DNA from: Holtermannia corniformis
Lineage: Eukaryota > Basidiomycota > Tremellomycetes > Holtermanniales
DNA length: 64,000 nucleotides
Direction: 5' to 3'
Assembly: GCA_001599935.1 (NCBI GenBank)
Contig: BCIJ01000011.1
Location: forward strand, 1 to 64,000
Of this stretch, positions 1 through 9,916 are shown one piece after another (within the stretch, counting starts at the first letter, position 1; each line of letters opens with the position of its first letter). The position numbers and the translations under genes are program-made. Under the pieces are notes generated by a model. The model did not search any database. It was not told where the DNA came from and saw only the letters and a list, made by a program, of their open reading frames with translations.

Positions 1-392
1 TCGAGGTGAGGTTGGAACCAGAGGAAGGCGGTGTCGCGAAGGAAGGAGGCCGCGTAGATGATCTTGGCAATGTCGTTCTTGAAGCGAAGAGGTTGAAGGA
101 TGATGACCATGGCAAGTTGAGCGATGAACGTCTCGAGCTTTCCGCGCTGTCCGTTGAAGTACTCAGGCTGGGAGACCTTGGGCTCAGGGGCCTTGGTGTT
201 CTCCACAATGGTAGTACCGGTAGGGGCAGGCGTAGGTTCGGGCGTGAGCTCGGGAGTAGCGTCGGTGATTTGCTGCTCCAGGGCCTGGATGGTTGCCGTG
301 AGGTTGGTGTTGGCCGTCAGCACTTGAGCAAGCGAAGCTTGGAGTTCAGCGGTCTGCTGCTCAAGTGCGGCAATGCGTTCGCCTTGTGACAT
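1..392 (-). CDS. Gag protein of LTR retrotransposon (N-terminal part)
   Basis: An open frame starts at the ATG on the minus strand at 392-390 and is still open at the window edge, giving about 130 residues. The first 45 or so residues form a short coiled coil beginning MSQGERIAALEQQTAELQ. A Pro/Thr-rich spacer follows, and then a segment containing PEYFNGQRGKLETF, later FKNDIAKIIYAASFLRDTA and ending in LWFQPHL. This last part matches the pattern of the retrotransposon Gag domain (F.G....L..F......F.......A.....L...A..W). Gag packages element RNA into virus-like particles. The start is the first ATG after the LTR and leader. Confidence 0.85.
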   Translation of the reverse strand, partial: MSQGERIAALEQQTAELQASLAQVLTANTNLTATIQALEQQITDATPELTPEPTPAPTGTTIVENTKAPEPKVSQPEYFNGQRGKLETFIAQLAMVIILQPLRFKNDIAKIIYAASFLRDTAFLWFQPHL

Positions 393-459
393 TGTTGAAG
401 AAGGTTGAGTTTTACTTGATGATGTGACCTGTGAAGGTGAGTGCAACAAACAATCAAGG

Positions 460-472
460 AAGGATCCAATAT
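460..472 (-). other. Self-complementary primer-binding site
   Basis: These 13 bases are an exact reverse complement of 649-661, which lies about 32 bases downstream of the LTR TATA box and so at the predicted 5' end of the element RNA. This is the arrangement of Tf1-type retrotransposons, in which the 5' end of the transcript folds back on the primer-binding site and, after cleavage, primes reverse transcription instead of a host tRNA. The site is two bases from the LTR border. The priming mode is inferred from this layout. Confidence 0.75.
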
Positions 473-685
473 ACTGTTAGGCCCGGGCACGGCAGAAGGC
501 CAGACCGGGGTGGACGGAGTAGAGAGGAGGAGGAAAGGGAAATAGCCTGTTGCACAGGACGGGGTGCTCACTAGAGGTACAGGTCAGACCTGGTGTGCTT
601 GATGTCTTGAGGGCAAGTGGTAGTGAGGCTTGAGAGTGATAACGTATGATATTGGATCCTTGGGAACTGGGTCCCAAGGATGGGT

Positions 686-693
686 CTTATATA
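686..693 (-). promoter_or_regulatory. TATA box of the LTR promoter
   Basis: TATATAAG on the minus strand, within the LTR and about 32 bases upstream of the predicted RNA start at 661. Confidence 0.65.
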
Positions 694-720
694 CAATGGA
701 AAGACAATAGGAACAGACTT

Positions 721-846
721 GCGCCTTACGCCTTACGCCTTGCGCCTTGCGCCTTGCGCCTTGCGACGTGCGCCTTGCGACGTGCGCCTTGAGCCGTAAG
801 CCGGGAGTGGCAAGTGGCGACTGGCGACTGGTGAGTGGCAAGTGGC
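721..846. repeat. Minisatellite inside the LTR
   Basis: A run of 6-7 base units of the type CGCCTTA/CGCCTTG, with some CGACGTG variants, covers 721-795. A second run of GTGGCAAGTGGC/GACTGGC type units covers 806-846. Both lie in the LTR upstream of the TATA box on the minus strand. Confidence 0.8.
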
Positions 847-882
847 ACTGCTTGTGTTGCGATCCGGTTGCGGGTCGTAACA

Positions 883-887
883 AAGTG
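883..887. repeat. Probable target-site duplication (one copy)
   Basis: AAGTG directly follows the LTR end. The partner copy should flank the other LTR, which is outside the window. Confidence 0.4.
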
Positions 888-3123
888 CTGGAAGAGGCAC
901 GAGAGTACGAGGTCATGACAGCCACCCGTAAGTCCGGTGTCGCCAGTGCCAGCCCACTGATGAACGCAACGCTTATAGAGCATATGAAGACGTTCAAGTC
1001 GAAGGTGTCCCATGCTGTCGTGAAGGGCACTATTGCTGGCTTGGTTGATCTTCATCTACGTCAACGAAACGAAGGCTGGAACAACTTTGGCACGCCCCGC
1101 GATGCTACTGTCTCAGCATTACTTTCTGCGCTTCGCTCAAGCCGTGCCCACCATGATCGAGCCAACTATGTTGATAGAGGGAGCAGTAAGTCGCTTGCGA
1201 TGACATTCCTTTCAGAATCCTTCAGAAAATCTCAGAATATTTCCAACTAGTTTATTAGACGGTTGAATGATTACTGACGTATCGTTGATAGACTCGCTGT
1301 TGGACGGCTACAGCAGCGTCGAAGACTTGACGCGCATCCTTGACTCGTACTGGGAACGAGCTACAGAGCAAGCTCTTCGTGACCGGCTCGCCTTTGCTCT
1401 CGGACACTTTGGTCTGATGCGTGGAGGTGATCAGCGTCATCTCGAGCTTGCAGACCTGTCATCAATACAACTGGCAAGGGAGGGCCCTACGCCATGCTTT
1501 GCCGTGGTCATGCAACTTGATCAAGGCAAGACCAATGCCACCGGAAAGAAAGAGATTAGTGCTTTCCTCCGTAACGAGACAGTAGACGTCTGCCCTGTAG
1601 GTGCACTGGCGTTCTATCTATTTTGGCGGTGGGTTCATACTGAAAGTAAAGTCATGGAGCTGAACCAACGTCAGTTTCCATCTATCCGACGACAACAACT
1701 GGGCGACCAAGGAACGCTTTCCCTCCTTTGCGCAACCAAGTGACTGGTACAACATCAAGCTGCTTCGTGGTGCCGAGCTGCTCAAGCCCATCACGTACAG
1801 TGCTCAACATGAATCCGTTCGAAAGGCACTTAAGAGCGCCGGCATTGTGTCCAACAAGGCAACACACATTGGCCGCAAGTCAGGTGCTCGGATGGCTGAG
1901 CTCAGCGGTGTGCAAGTCGATGACATTCGTCGTGGTGGTCGATGGAAGAGGGACGTACTGGAGGATGTCTATCTTACCGAGCTACCACTTGGCCTCATGC
2001 GTGGCCTGGCAGGATTCAACTCACAAGGTGGCGGCTTTTATCTAAAGCGATGGCTTGCACCGCCCGAAGCTCTCCTTTCTGCCATATTTCCAGAGGTAGA
2101 GAAATGGTCTGTACTTCGTGTATCATTTCAACCTACTAATTACTCTATAGGATACCACACGTCAGTGAAGGTGCCCACAAGAACCTAGCTGGCCATGGGT
2201 TTCTGTGCCTTCTACAAGAGCTTCGCCCCGTCATACTGCAGGATGCTGCCGTACTCAAAAGCAAGCATCCTCGCCATCCTCTCTTTGCCCATCCCATCTT
2301 TGAATCTGGCGTCTTCCGGTACTACGAGAAGCAGATGGCGCACCAACTGGCCAATGCCACGGACCCTGCGCAGTTAGTCATTCAGCGTGTGCTACCACAA
2401 ATGACGGAGGTCATGACGAACAACCATCGCGCTGTTGTTCAACATCAAGTTCGTCTTGATGATGATCTACGACGCCTCGAGGATCGAGTGGAAGACCGCT
2501 TCAATCGTATGGAAGTCGACGTCAACACAAATACTGTTCATGCCGCCAACATGACACAGTTCATGACGCGCTTCTTCTCTGCAAGCACACCGCCAGTCGT
2601 TACCACGTGGGATCACTCGGCAATTGCAGCGGCCTACGAGTCTACAATCCTATCCGAGACTGCACTTGACGCCAGTGCATTGACGGATGTCACCATGCCA
2701 GTGCTGCCGTTCAGCAGCCCAAAATCTGTACCCGCACCAAGACCTCCCATTACGCCTTATCTCACGACTCTAAAGGACAAGGCAAGCTTCTGCATGAACA
2801 AGAAGATCAAGGATGTCGAGACACTGTGGCGCGAGTACACAATCGGCATTGGTGGACTTCCATCGGTTCAAGCCATGTACGAAGGCTCAGATCAATCATG
2901 GAAGAAGGCAAAACCAGCAGAGGATCGCTATTACAGACGAAGAAAGGCCATATACGACGCGGTACAGACCTTAATGGCAGAAAAAGGACAAAGCACAGCA
3001 GCAGCCACACGCATAATCGACAACATCAGATTAAAGGACGTCAAGGAAAAGTCACTGAATGCATTGAACGTGTTCTTGACGAAGCCAGAGGGTCAACAGG
3101 CCCTGCTAGTGAGGCTACGGTGA
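883..3123 (+). CDS. Crypton/Ndc10-like tyrosine recombinase with GCR1_C domain, 5' truncated
   Basis: Joining <883-927, 979-1185, 1292-1628, 1675-2106 and 2151-3123 gives one open frame of about 664 codons. The central part follows the tyrosine recombinase (Ndc10 domain II-like) pattern. The catalytic set is visible: Arg in FGLMRGGD (codon near 1420), His and Arg in THIGRKSGAR (near 1865 and 1874), and Tyr in DVYLTELP (near 1970). The C-terminus (about 2755-3120) has the GCR1_C pattern, with TLWREYTIG and a WKK...DRYYRRRKAIY segment, a DNA-binding module typical of Cryptons. The 44-51 base introns have CTGAT/CTAAT-like branch sites. Intron 1186-1291 is longer and AG-rich. The N-terminus is missing because the LTR ends at 882 inside the coding region. 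Domesticated Ndc10-like proteins share this fold, so a captured host gene is the alternative. Confidence 0.8.
1210..1244 (-). repeat. TTCTGAA-type repeat array, copy A (inverted)
   Basis: Three degenerate 11-12 base units reading TTCAGAA/CTCAGAA on the plus strand, that is TTCTGAA on the minus strand. The array lies inside the intron 1186-1291 of the recombinase gene. Confidence 0.55.
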
Positions 3124-3697
3124 GCAAGACTATTACTCTATGACAAGAAAGGGCAAACGCTGACGATCAATCTCATTTTCTGAAATCTTCTGAAAAATCC
3201 TGAAACATCTGGACTTTCATGGACGGCAAGCAGAGATGATGGACTGCCATTGTAGTTGGTTATTTGTATATGCTTTGTACGTCGAGCCTTTGCAAATCCT
3301 ATCAAAGAGAGATGCCTGACGCTCATGAAACAGCATTGCAAACCTTCTCTTGCTCGTACCCTGCCTCAGACCTGGCATGTTCCGCGCACGGTCTGTTGTC
3401 CATGCGGTGCCACCATGCCCTGAGGCCAAAGGATCCTTTGGCAGTCTTCTAACCGTCTCAGGTAGTCCCGCCGCGCTCTAGCTTGTTTACTGCGGGCAGA
3501 CGTAGCCGCATCTCACCGGGCATCAGGGGGCATCTCAGTCAACCGTCAACAGTCCTTTCGATGACTCCCTGTATAAACACAGCGCCTTGTCGTCCCCATC
3601 CTCTTCCCACTCACTACCACCACCACCACTGACGACACTCCAGTCAGTCCTCATAGCCCGCATATCATGTTGTACGCCGTGGCTGACGAGCCTTTAG
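3124..3697. other. Intergenic region between the recombinase and the cysteine-motif gene
   Basis: No gene is visible. The region holds repeat array B near its left end and a TATAAA at 3572-3577, about 125 bases upstream of the next start codon. Confidence 0.6.
3177..3210 (+). repeat. TTCTGAA-type repeat array, copy B
   Basis: Three units of TTCTGAAATC type, spaced 11-12 bases, beginning about 55 bases after the recombinase stop codon. It shares AATCTTCTGAAA with copy C at 5101-5130. Confidence 0.6.
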
Positions 3698-4945
3698 ATG
3701 TCTGAGTCAGTCAACACTGCCGCTAACGCCTTGCGTTCCCCTGCCCACATCGACAAAGACCAACCGCACTCGGACAACGAGCCGGATTTGGACGAGCAGC
3801 AGCTGCAAGACGAGCAGCAAGACGAGCAGCAGCTACAAGACGATGAGCAGCAGCAAGACGAGGAGCAGCCGCAGGAGCTCGAGGACCTACCGGAGCTCGA
3901 GGACCTAGAGGAAGCCGAGGACGCCCAAGCCGAGGCCAACAAGGGCAAGCAGAAGGATGGCGCGTCGCCTATCATTTCCTTCACCGAATGGATCAGCGGC
4001 CTGGACCCTAAGCACCTTCCTCAGCAGCCACTGGGATTGCCATTGCCGTCGTCGTCGTCCTCTGCGGGCAAGGACTACCGAAAGTGGCTCCATTCAGTCC
4101 TGACTGCTGTCCGATCGGTCGGTCGGGCTCAGAGAGGTGAGACGCTCTGCTCTGTCTGTCCCGTGTCTATCTTTCAGACGCTAATTCTGCTTCGCAGACC
4201 CTGTCGACGACCAGTTTCCTCTCATTGCCGGCCTCAGTCCCTTCCCGTGGCCCTACCGTGGTGAAACTCCGTTCAAGCTCCTTCGACGTGAGTGGCCCAC
4301 GAACGAAGGCAATCGGACGCTTGGTTCCGTGCCGTCCGCCATGAAGAACTTGGGCAAGATCTCACGGGACAAGACGGAGCACTTGAAGTGGTGGTTGCAG
4401 AGTGTACGTCGATGCCTCCATATATCATGACCTTTCCTGTTGACTGATGAATAACTACTCAGAACGAGCGCGCTCGCCATGCGTACAACATTGTCGTTAG
4501 CCCGAACTCGATCATTCGTTCGGGCGAGGCAATGTGCAAGGCGTGCACCAAGTGGGCTGACAGGCAAGAGTGGTGTCTTGTCNGGTGTATCTCGAGGTCG
4601 CTCTCGAGTACCCAAGCTTGCGCAGAGTGCACGGCACGGTCGAACGCCTGCTCGTTTGCCGGGGCTGCTGGACGTGTGCAAGACGCAGTCCCAGACACGG
4701 CAAAACTCTTGGCAATCATCGCGGCAATGAACGAGGCCGTCAAGTTCATCGAGCGTGGCTCGATCATCGCCGGGCGCATCAAGGACTGGTCCCGGGAGCT
4801 CACCCAGATCCACAGCCGGATGGATCCTCTGGCAGCCACCGCTCTCGGTGCTGTTGCTCCAGGTGGCTCGGCCCCAGTCCCTACGGTGTTCAACACGCCG
4901 CGCAAGAAGCGCACTCGTCGCATTTCCACTCCGCCAAGTGAATGA
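3698..4945 (+). CDS. Hypothetical protein, Gln/Asp/Glu-rich head and cysteine motif
   Basis: Exons 3698-4136, 4198-4403 and 4464-4945 join in frame. Residues 25-80 are made almost entirely of Gln, Asp, Glu and Leu (DEQQLQDEQQDEQQ). A conserved-looking block PFPWPYRGETPFKLLRREWP is followed by an HLKWWLQ segment. The last exon carries paired cysteines (CKAC, then a Cys pair ACAEC and a CSF) that could bind zinc. The tail is basic (RKKRTRR). An ambiguous base, n at 4583, leaves one residue undefined. I do not recognise the family. Its place beside the Crypton-like gene and between repeat arrays B and C suggests a transposon-associated protein, but that is inference. Confidence 0.7.
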
Positions 4946-5100
4946 TTGCCTGGTCGGTGCAGACGGGGAAGAAGCCCGATTCAACTCGGGCTATTGTACA
5001 TAGGCGCAATGAATTAATTGCGAGGGCTAGTTCAGCGTGTGCCACCAGTGCATTACAGTAGCGTTCATAACAAGATTAATCCCCAATGATAATCAATAGC

Positions 5101-5130
5101 AATCTTCTGAAATATTCTGAAAGATCCTGA
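5101..5130 (+). repeat. TTCTGAA-type repeat array, copy C
   Basis: Three units (CTTCTGAAAT, ATTCTGAAAG, ATCCTGA) about 155 bases after the stop of the cysteine-motif gene, in the same orientation as copy B. GAAATATTCTGA also occurs in the inverted copy A. Confidence 0.6.
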
Positions 5131-5177
5131 CGGGTGCTGAGCATCTTGGTATCGAGTGCCACGTTGCCTCAACGTTT

Positions 5178-5203
5178 CACGTGTCGACTCGATATGTCAC
5201 GTG
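5178..5203. promoter_or_regulatory. Paired CACGTG (E-box/CRE-like) sites
   Basis: Two CACGTG palindromes at 5178-5183 and 5198-5203, exactly 20 bases apart, followed by a TCACGACGTG variant near 5222. Such sites bind bHLH or bZIP factors. They lie about 1.5 kb from the next start codon, so the target gene is uncertain. Confidence 0.4.
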
Positions 5204-6685
5204 TGACCAGCCGCGTGAGTTGTCACGACGTGTCCGGACATTGCGGCATGGTCACGGTCCAACCCCCCCCGGACACCACTGAACCCCCCCTGTCGTAACT
5301 GTTGGTTGCTGCACCGGTCCCACCTGGTGCTCAGGGCGGCCACGTCTGCAGCGGATCACGTCGCGTTTAATCGGGCCAAAGCCGGCGGCTCGTGCGCCGA
5401 GTGACGGCAGGGAGCGCCACCGGGCACCCGGCGGTAAGGGTTCGGCGTGGGCAATTGTCAATCTCTCATTGACAATAACAAGGTTGGATGCGATACCGAG
5501 CAGCTGACGGGCGCCAGATTGGTGGTGGGACCAGCGTGAGGCATGTGCCCGCGATCCAGATGAGATCTTGATGAAACGCTGTTCCACTGAACGGAGAGTG
5601 TGACGCGTGTTCCAGGCCTGTGGGTCGCTCTGCCGCAGCGCCCCGGCTTTGCCCCTCGTCTGTCCCCGGTCGCGACGACGTAACGTCCCACATGGAGGAT
5701 GGAGCCGGCGGGGCTCGCTTGCCGCCGGAACGCTCGCCCCGCCCTGCGCCCTGCGCCGTCAAAGGCAGAGGCGGACGATGCTCGGCCCGAACGCGTGCAA
5801 AGAAACAGCGCCGGGGCGATTCGGTGGCTGCAACTGAGGATCGGGGTGGATGGATGCGAGCGAGTGCAGCGAGACGACTGTGACCGAGCGCGAACTAGAT
5901 CCATAGGAGCAAAGAGCTACAGTGGGTCGAAACACAACGTACACGGCTATAGAGTGGGTGAGTGCCTCGTTGGCAGCAGCAGGTGGGCAGGCCGGCGGTC
6001 GGCAAACGTTGCACTGCGTTACCCGCCAGGCGCTACCATCCCTGCGCACCGTTCCCGCCCCTGACGATCCCATCTGCGCCGTGCATCGTGATCGCCGCTG
6101 ACGGTCGATCTGACCATCTGTTAGCACGACCCTGCTTCTCCGCCCGCTCGCCGCCCTTCCTTTGTCTCCTTTTCGGTTTCCCCGCCCGCCGGACGGATCT
6201 TGGATCGCTCTTGCCCGCGACTCCGTTGAGTCTTGTTGTCCGCACAGACTCCAACGCCGCCGTTCAAAGGCACTCGACCGAGTAAAGGTGGCTCAGCGGC
6301 CGCCGACGCCGTCGGCTTTCTCTTAGCCTCGTCTCGTGCAGACGGATCGTCCAGGTTGAGCTTTGGCAGCTCGCCTGCGCCGCCCTCGGCGATCACTCGG
6401 TCATCCATCCTTGCCGCCCACGCCCAAGCCGCGTTCGGTCCGGTCCCAGCTCGCCGCCTGGTACGTCCGCCGAGCACCCTCGTTGCAGTCAACGACGGTC
6501 AGCAGGCCGTCTGCTCGGATCGTCGCCGGGAATCACACCTTCAGGTGACGCCGGTCGAGGGATAGTCTCTCTTTCCTGGTCGCCATCAACGATCCTCCCG
6601 CTCGCTTCTTTCCCGAACACGCCGAGAGAGCCCATCGCATCCCGGTCGACCGCTGGACCTGGAGCCTGGAACCGAGCGAGCGACA

Positions 6686-9600
6686 ATGACCTCGCCGGAA
6701 CATCCACCTTCGCTTGCGTCGCCAACGCACCCGCTCGCGCACCCTCGACCAGCGCCACAACTGCTGCCTCGTCCACGCACACCGTCATACGAGACAGAGG
6801 ACCGCGAGCGTGAAGAGCTCACGACAAAGGGCCGCAAGCGAAAGAGACTCGCAAAGGCTTGCAGCGCCTGTCATGTGAGTCCTCTCTCGATTTGGTTCAT
6901 TCGTGGTCTGGCGGTGCAAGCCCGCCACCTGCATCAGCTTGACATCCTCGCACCATGGGCACCCCACGCTCGCAGAGGGCCCCGTCGGGCGTCGTCCAAG
7001 CCGTCGGCGGCATCGTCCGCTCTAGTCCCAGACTCAGGGTCGGCGGCTTTGACGGTGCCGGCAGCCCATCATTTCTAGATGGGATGCCCTGCGCATCGCA
7101 TCGCGCCGCAGATCCCGTCCTCGCTTCTGTCATCTCGGCCTTCTCATCGCTCGTCAGCACGCTTCGTAGCTGACCCCGCGTGCGTTTTCACAGAAAAACA
7201 AGCGAAGGTGCGACGGCTTCGCGCCGTGTTCAAACTGCGAGTTCTCGGCTAGGACTTGTCTGTATCTCAACTCTGTGGGAGAGCCGATACCCCCACCTAG
7301 GACTCGCGATTCCTCGGTTGCTCCACCGGGACCGGGACCATCGTCTGCTTCGACACCAGTCGGCGCGTCGCCACTGGGAGCCGCCATCAAGAAGGCGGCG
7401 GCAAACGGACCATCGAGGCTGGCAAACATTGCGATTGCACCTGCTGGGATGAGCGGCCGGCGTTCAAGCGAGGAGGGCGACCGCGAGAGGGACGGCGTTG
7501 AGCGCGAGCGAGAGAGAGAGGGCGACTATGAGAGGGCGCGCGAGAGGGAGCGAGAGCGCGAGAAGCCGAGGTCAAGTCGGCCGACAGTGCTCGACATTGT
7601 CGACCGGGACCCGAGCCTGAGCTCCGAGCTCTTGCAGCGTGAGTCCATGGACAGAGTCGAGACGCACAGCTGACAGTGCCAGTCTTTTTCGATCGCCTAC
7701 CGCCATTCAGTACTATATTCCACCCTCCAACTTTCTACCACCGCCTGTACCTTGGCCTCATCCCGTCCTACCTTCTTGACGCCATCTATGCCCTCTCGGC
7801 TCGCCTCTCGTCCGATCCTAGACTGCAGACCATCGAGCCCGTCTGGGCACGCGGTGAACCGTTTGCCGAGCGCGCACAGATTGTCATTGATCAGCGCCTG
7901 GAAGAGCGTCGCGCGTGGACGGAAGAGGAGCGGCGGAGAGACGTCGGGACTTGGGAAGAGACCGAGTTTGCTCAAGCCGCTTGCTTGCTAAGTTTCTACC
8001 ACACCTTTCTGCGCTCGCCGCGTCTCGCTCTCTCATATCTTGGTGCGTCTTCTCTGCTGCTTGAACCATCACTGACACTGCCAGATGCCGGAATCGCCAT
8101 TCTCCATCCCTCATCTGCTCTTCTCCCCTCGTCTCCCACCTATCCGCTATCCCCGCTCGAGCTGTACACACTGCGCGAGACTCGGATGCGCACGCTGTGG
8201 ATCCTGTTCATGCACGACTGCTGTGCTGCCGCCAATGGCCGACCGCGTCGACTCCACGACAACGACATGCGCGGAATCCCATTGCCCGGCAACGATGCCG
8301 CCTGGGCGCGCTGGGGTGGTGCGGGTGCTGGCAGGACCGAGCCGAGGCGGCGGGACGGGCTCGAGTATGAGACGGGCGATTGGGCAGGAGAGGATGGCGA
8401 GATTGGCGAGATTGGCCATGTGCTGCGGATCGTAAGTCGTCCGCACGAGCCCGTTCCGAGGCTGATCAGTTCCAGCTTGCAATCTTTGGCAACATCATGG
8501 CTGTTGCTAACAACGGCGGCGCGGGTAACCCCGAGGCTAGGTCTCTGCCCGTGTCATATCACGAGCACGCTCTCAAGGTGTGTTGCATTCCCGTCCACTT
8601 GGTCGTACGCTGGCTGATGGCCGCAGACGTGGGCAATGTCTCTCCCTCCGCACCTGCGTTTCGACGAGGCCAACCTCCGGATCGCTATGGGCAAGCTCGC
8701 ATCGCCCCTTGCGCCGACTAGCAACGCTGGGTGGATGTACGCATACATGCACACGGTTGCGGAATGCGGCATGTTCTACCTCCAAGTCGTCGCGGCCGCT
8801 TCGGTCGGCACCCTCGTGACTGCTCAGCGTCAAGCGCAGGCGGTCGACAATCTCTCTGTCGTCATTAACACGCTTGGCGAGCGGGGTCGCGAGTCGCCAA
8901 TGAGTGAGTGGCTTGTGCCCTCGGGAAATCCGCTGACCCAACAGTGTCCTTTCCCCTGACGGTGATTGCAAATTGGCATGATCACCTGCGGTCGTCGCAA
9001 GCGTTCACGACGGCCCAGCAGCAGGTCATGGAATCGCGCCTCGGCGTCTGGTGGGGCGAGGCCCGTCGGCTTTGGGGTCTCGAGAAAGAATCGCTCCTCG
9101 ACAAGGGCTTTTACCCCGTTCAACGGCGCGACCGACGCAGCAGTAACTCGACGTTGACCGAGTTCCGCGAGCCTCAGTACCCTCCTCACCGGCACTCGCT
9201 GCCCTCGCCGCAATCGGCCGGGCCGCGCATGCAGCACTTTGGCAACGACGAGCCGTCCTCGCTCGGCCTTTACCACGCGCCTCCCCCGACCGCGCCGTTG
9301 CCGCCTACACACGCCCACTCGTCAGGCTCAACGTCCAGTACCTCGAGCCACCTCATCACACCTGTTGCCAGCCGGTCCCGCCCACGCGCCGGTTCGCAGA
9401 CGCTCAAGCCATCCTTACACCCATCACCGCCTCGGCGCGAGAGTCGCGCGGGACCAAGCGAAGGGCCAAAGCTGTCTTTGCCCTCGTTCCGCGACATGCC
9501 CCCGCGCGACATGTACGAGCCCCGTCACTCGTTCTCGGGCCCGACGCGCTATTCACCTGATCGCGAGCGCAGAAGTTCGCTTGCGGGCAGCTATACGCGC

Positions 9601-9771
9601 GAATACCGGCATCAACCTTATGCGCGTCCGAGGGAACCGACGCCGCCGCGGCAGTGGGATGCAGGGCGTGAGAGTGCTCAGTGTCTGGGCATCGCCGCAC
9701 TCGTGACGGCCGCAGAGGAGCGTAGCAAGGAGCGCATGTATGTGCCGGCGACCGAGCCAACAAAGGTCTAG
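6686..9771 (+). CDS. Zn2Cys6 transcription factor with fungal-specific middle domain
   Basis: Exons 6686-6874, 7194-7638, 7677-8042, 8085-8431, 8476-8577, 8627-8903 and 8945-9771 give an exact frame of 850 residues. After a Pro/Ser-rich head, a basic KGRKRKR leads into the zinc cluster KACSACHKNKRRCDGFAPC, completed by SNC and RTC. The cluster is split by the first intron after SACH. A charged RERERE tract (about residues 150-180) follows, then the Fungal_trans-type domain starting LPVFFDRLPPFSTIFHPPTF. The C-terminal 270 residues are Pro/Ser/Arg-rich and probably disordered. The protein would act in the nucleus, and its target genes are unknown. The first intron, 319 bases, is long for this window. 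Intron 8043-8084 is a multiple of three and could be retained. Confidence 0.85.
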
Positions 9772-9916
9772 TCGAATCTTGGGTCAATCGCAGACAGTGT
9801 ATCATGGCAATGCCGTTGTGTCAATAATATATCTATAGATGTAGCGCGATGCAACCTGTTGGGCACACGTATACTCGTACATCGGCGTCCATCTAGTACA
9901 ATCAGTCACAGACCGC

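Larger units (their letters stand above)
1..882 (-). mobile_element. LTR retrotransposon, 5' part, running off the left edge
   Basis: The element lies on the minus strand. Reading leftward from 882 it has a complete LTR (882-475), a primer-binding site directly beside it (472-460), a short leader and the start of a Gag gene. The rest, including Pol and the second LTR, is outside the window. The Gag sequence and the self-priming layout fit the Ty3/Gypsy group, especially Tf1/sushi-type elements, but no reverse transcriptase or integrase is visible to confirm this. The five bases after the LTR, 883-887, would be one copy of the target-site duplication. Confidence 0.85.
475..882 (-). repeat. Long terminal repeat (408 bp)
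   Basis: The LTR is bounded by the inverted ends TGTTA (475-479) and TAACA (878-882). Read on the minus strand it has a TATA box at 693-686 and, about 32 bases downstream, the probable 5' end of the element RNA near 661. The part upstream of the TATA box is built from short tandem repeats. The LTR edge at 475 is two bases from the primer-binding site, as expected for a 5' LTR. The second LTR is outside the window, so the ends rest on the TG..CA termini and on internal logic. Confidence 0.8.
883..3123 (+). mobile_element. Crypton-like element core, interrupted by the retrotransposon
   Basis: The body of a tyrosine-recombinase gene of Crypton type. Its left boundary has been lost to the LTR insertion at 882/883. 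The right boundary is not known. Cryptons have no terminal inverted repeats, so the ends cannot be read from a single copy. Confidence 0.65.
4946..6685. other. Long gene-free region
   Basis: About 1.7 kb with no convincing coding exon. It contains repeat array C, two CACGTG sites, two runs of C (5264-5271 and 5284-5290) spaced 20 bases apart, and a pyrimidine-rich stretch at about 6125-6185. The right part presumably holds the promoter and leader of the Zn2Cys6 gene at 6686. Confidence 0.6.

Noticed and set aside
1210..5130. TTCTGAA arrays read as heat-shock elements
   Set aside because: Heat-shock elements need TTC and GAA with two bases between them; here TTC and GAA are separated by one base, so the spacing is wrong.
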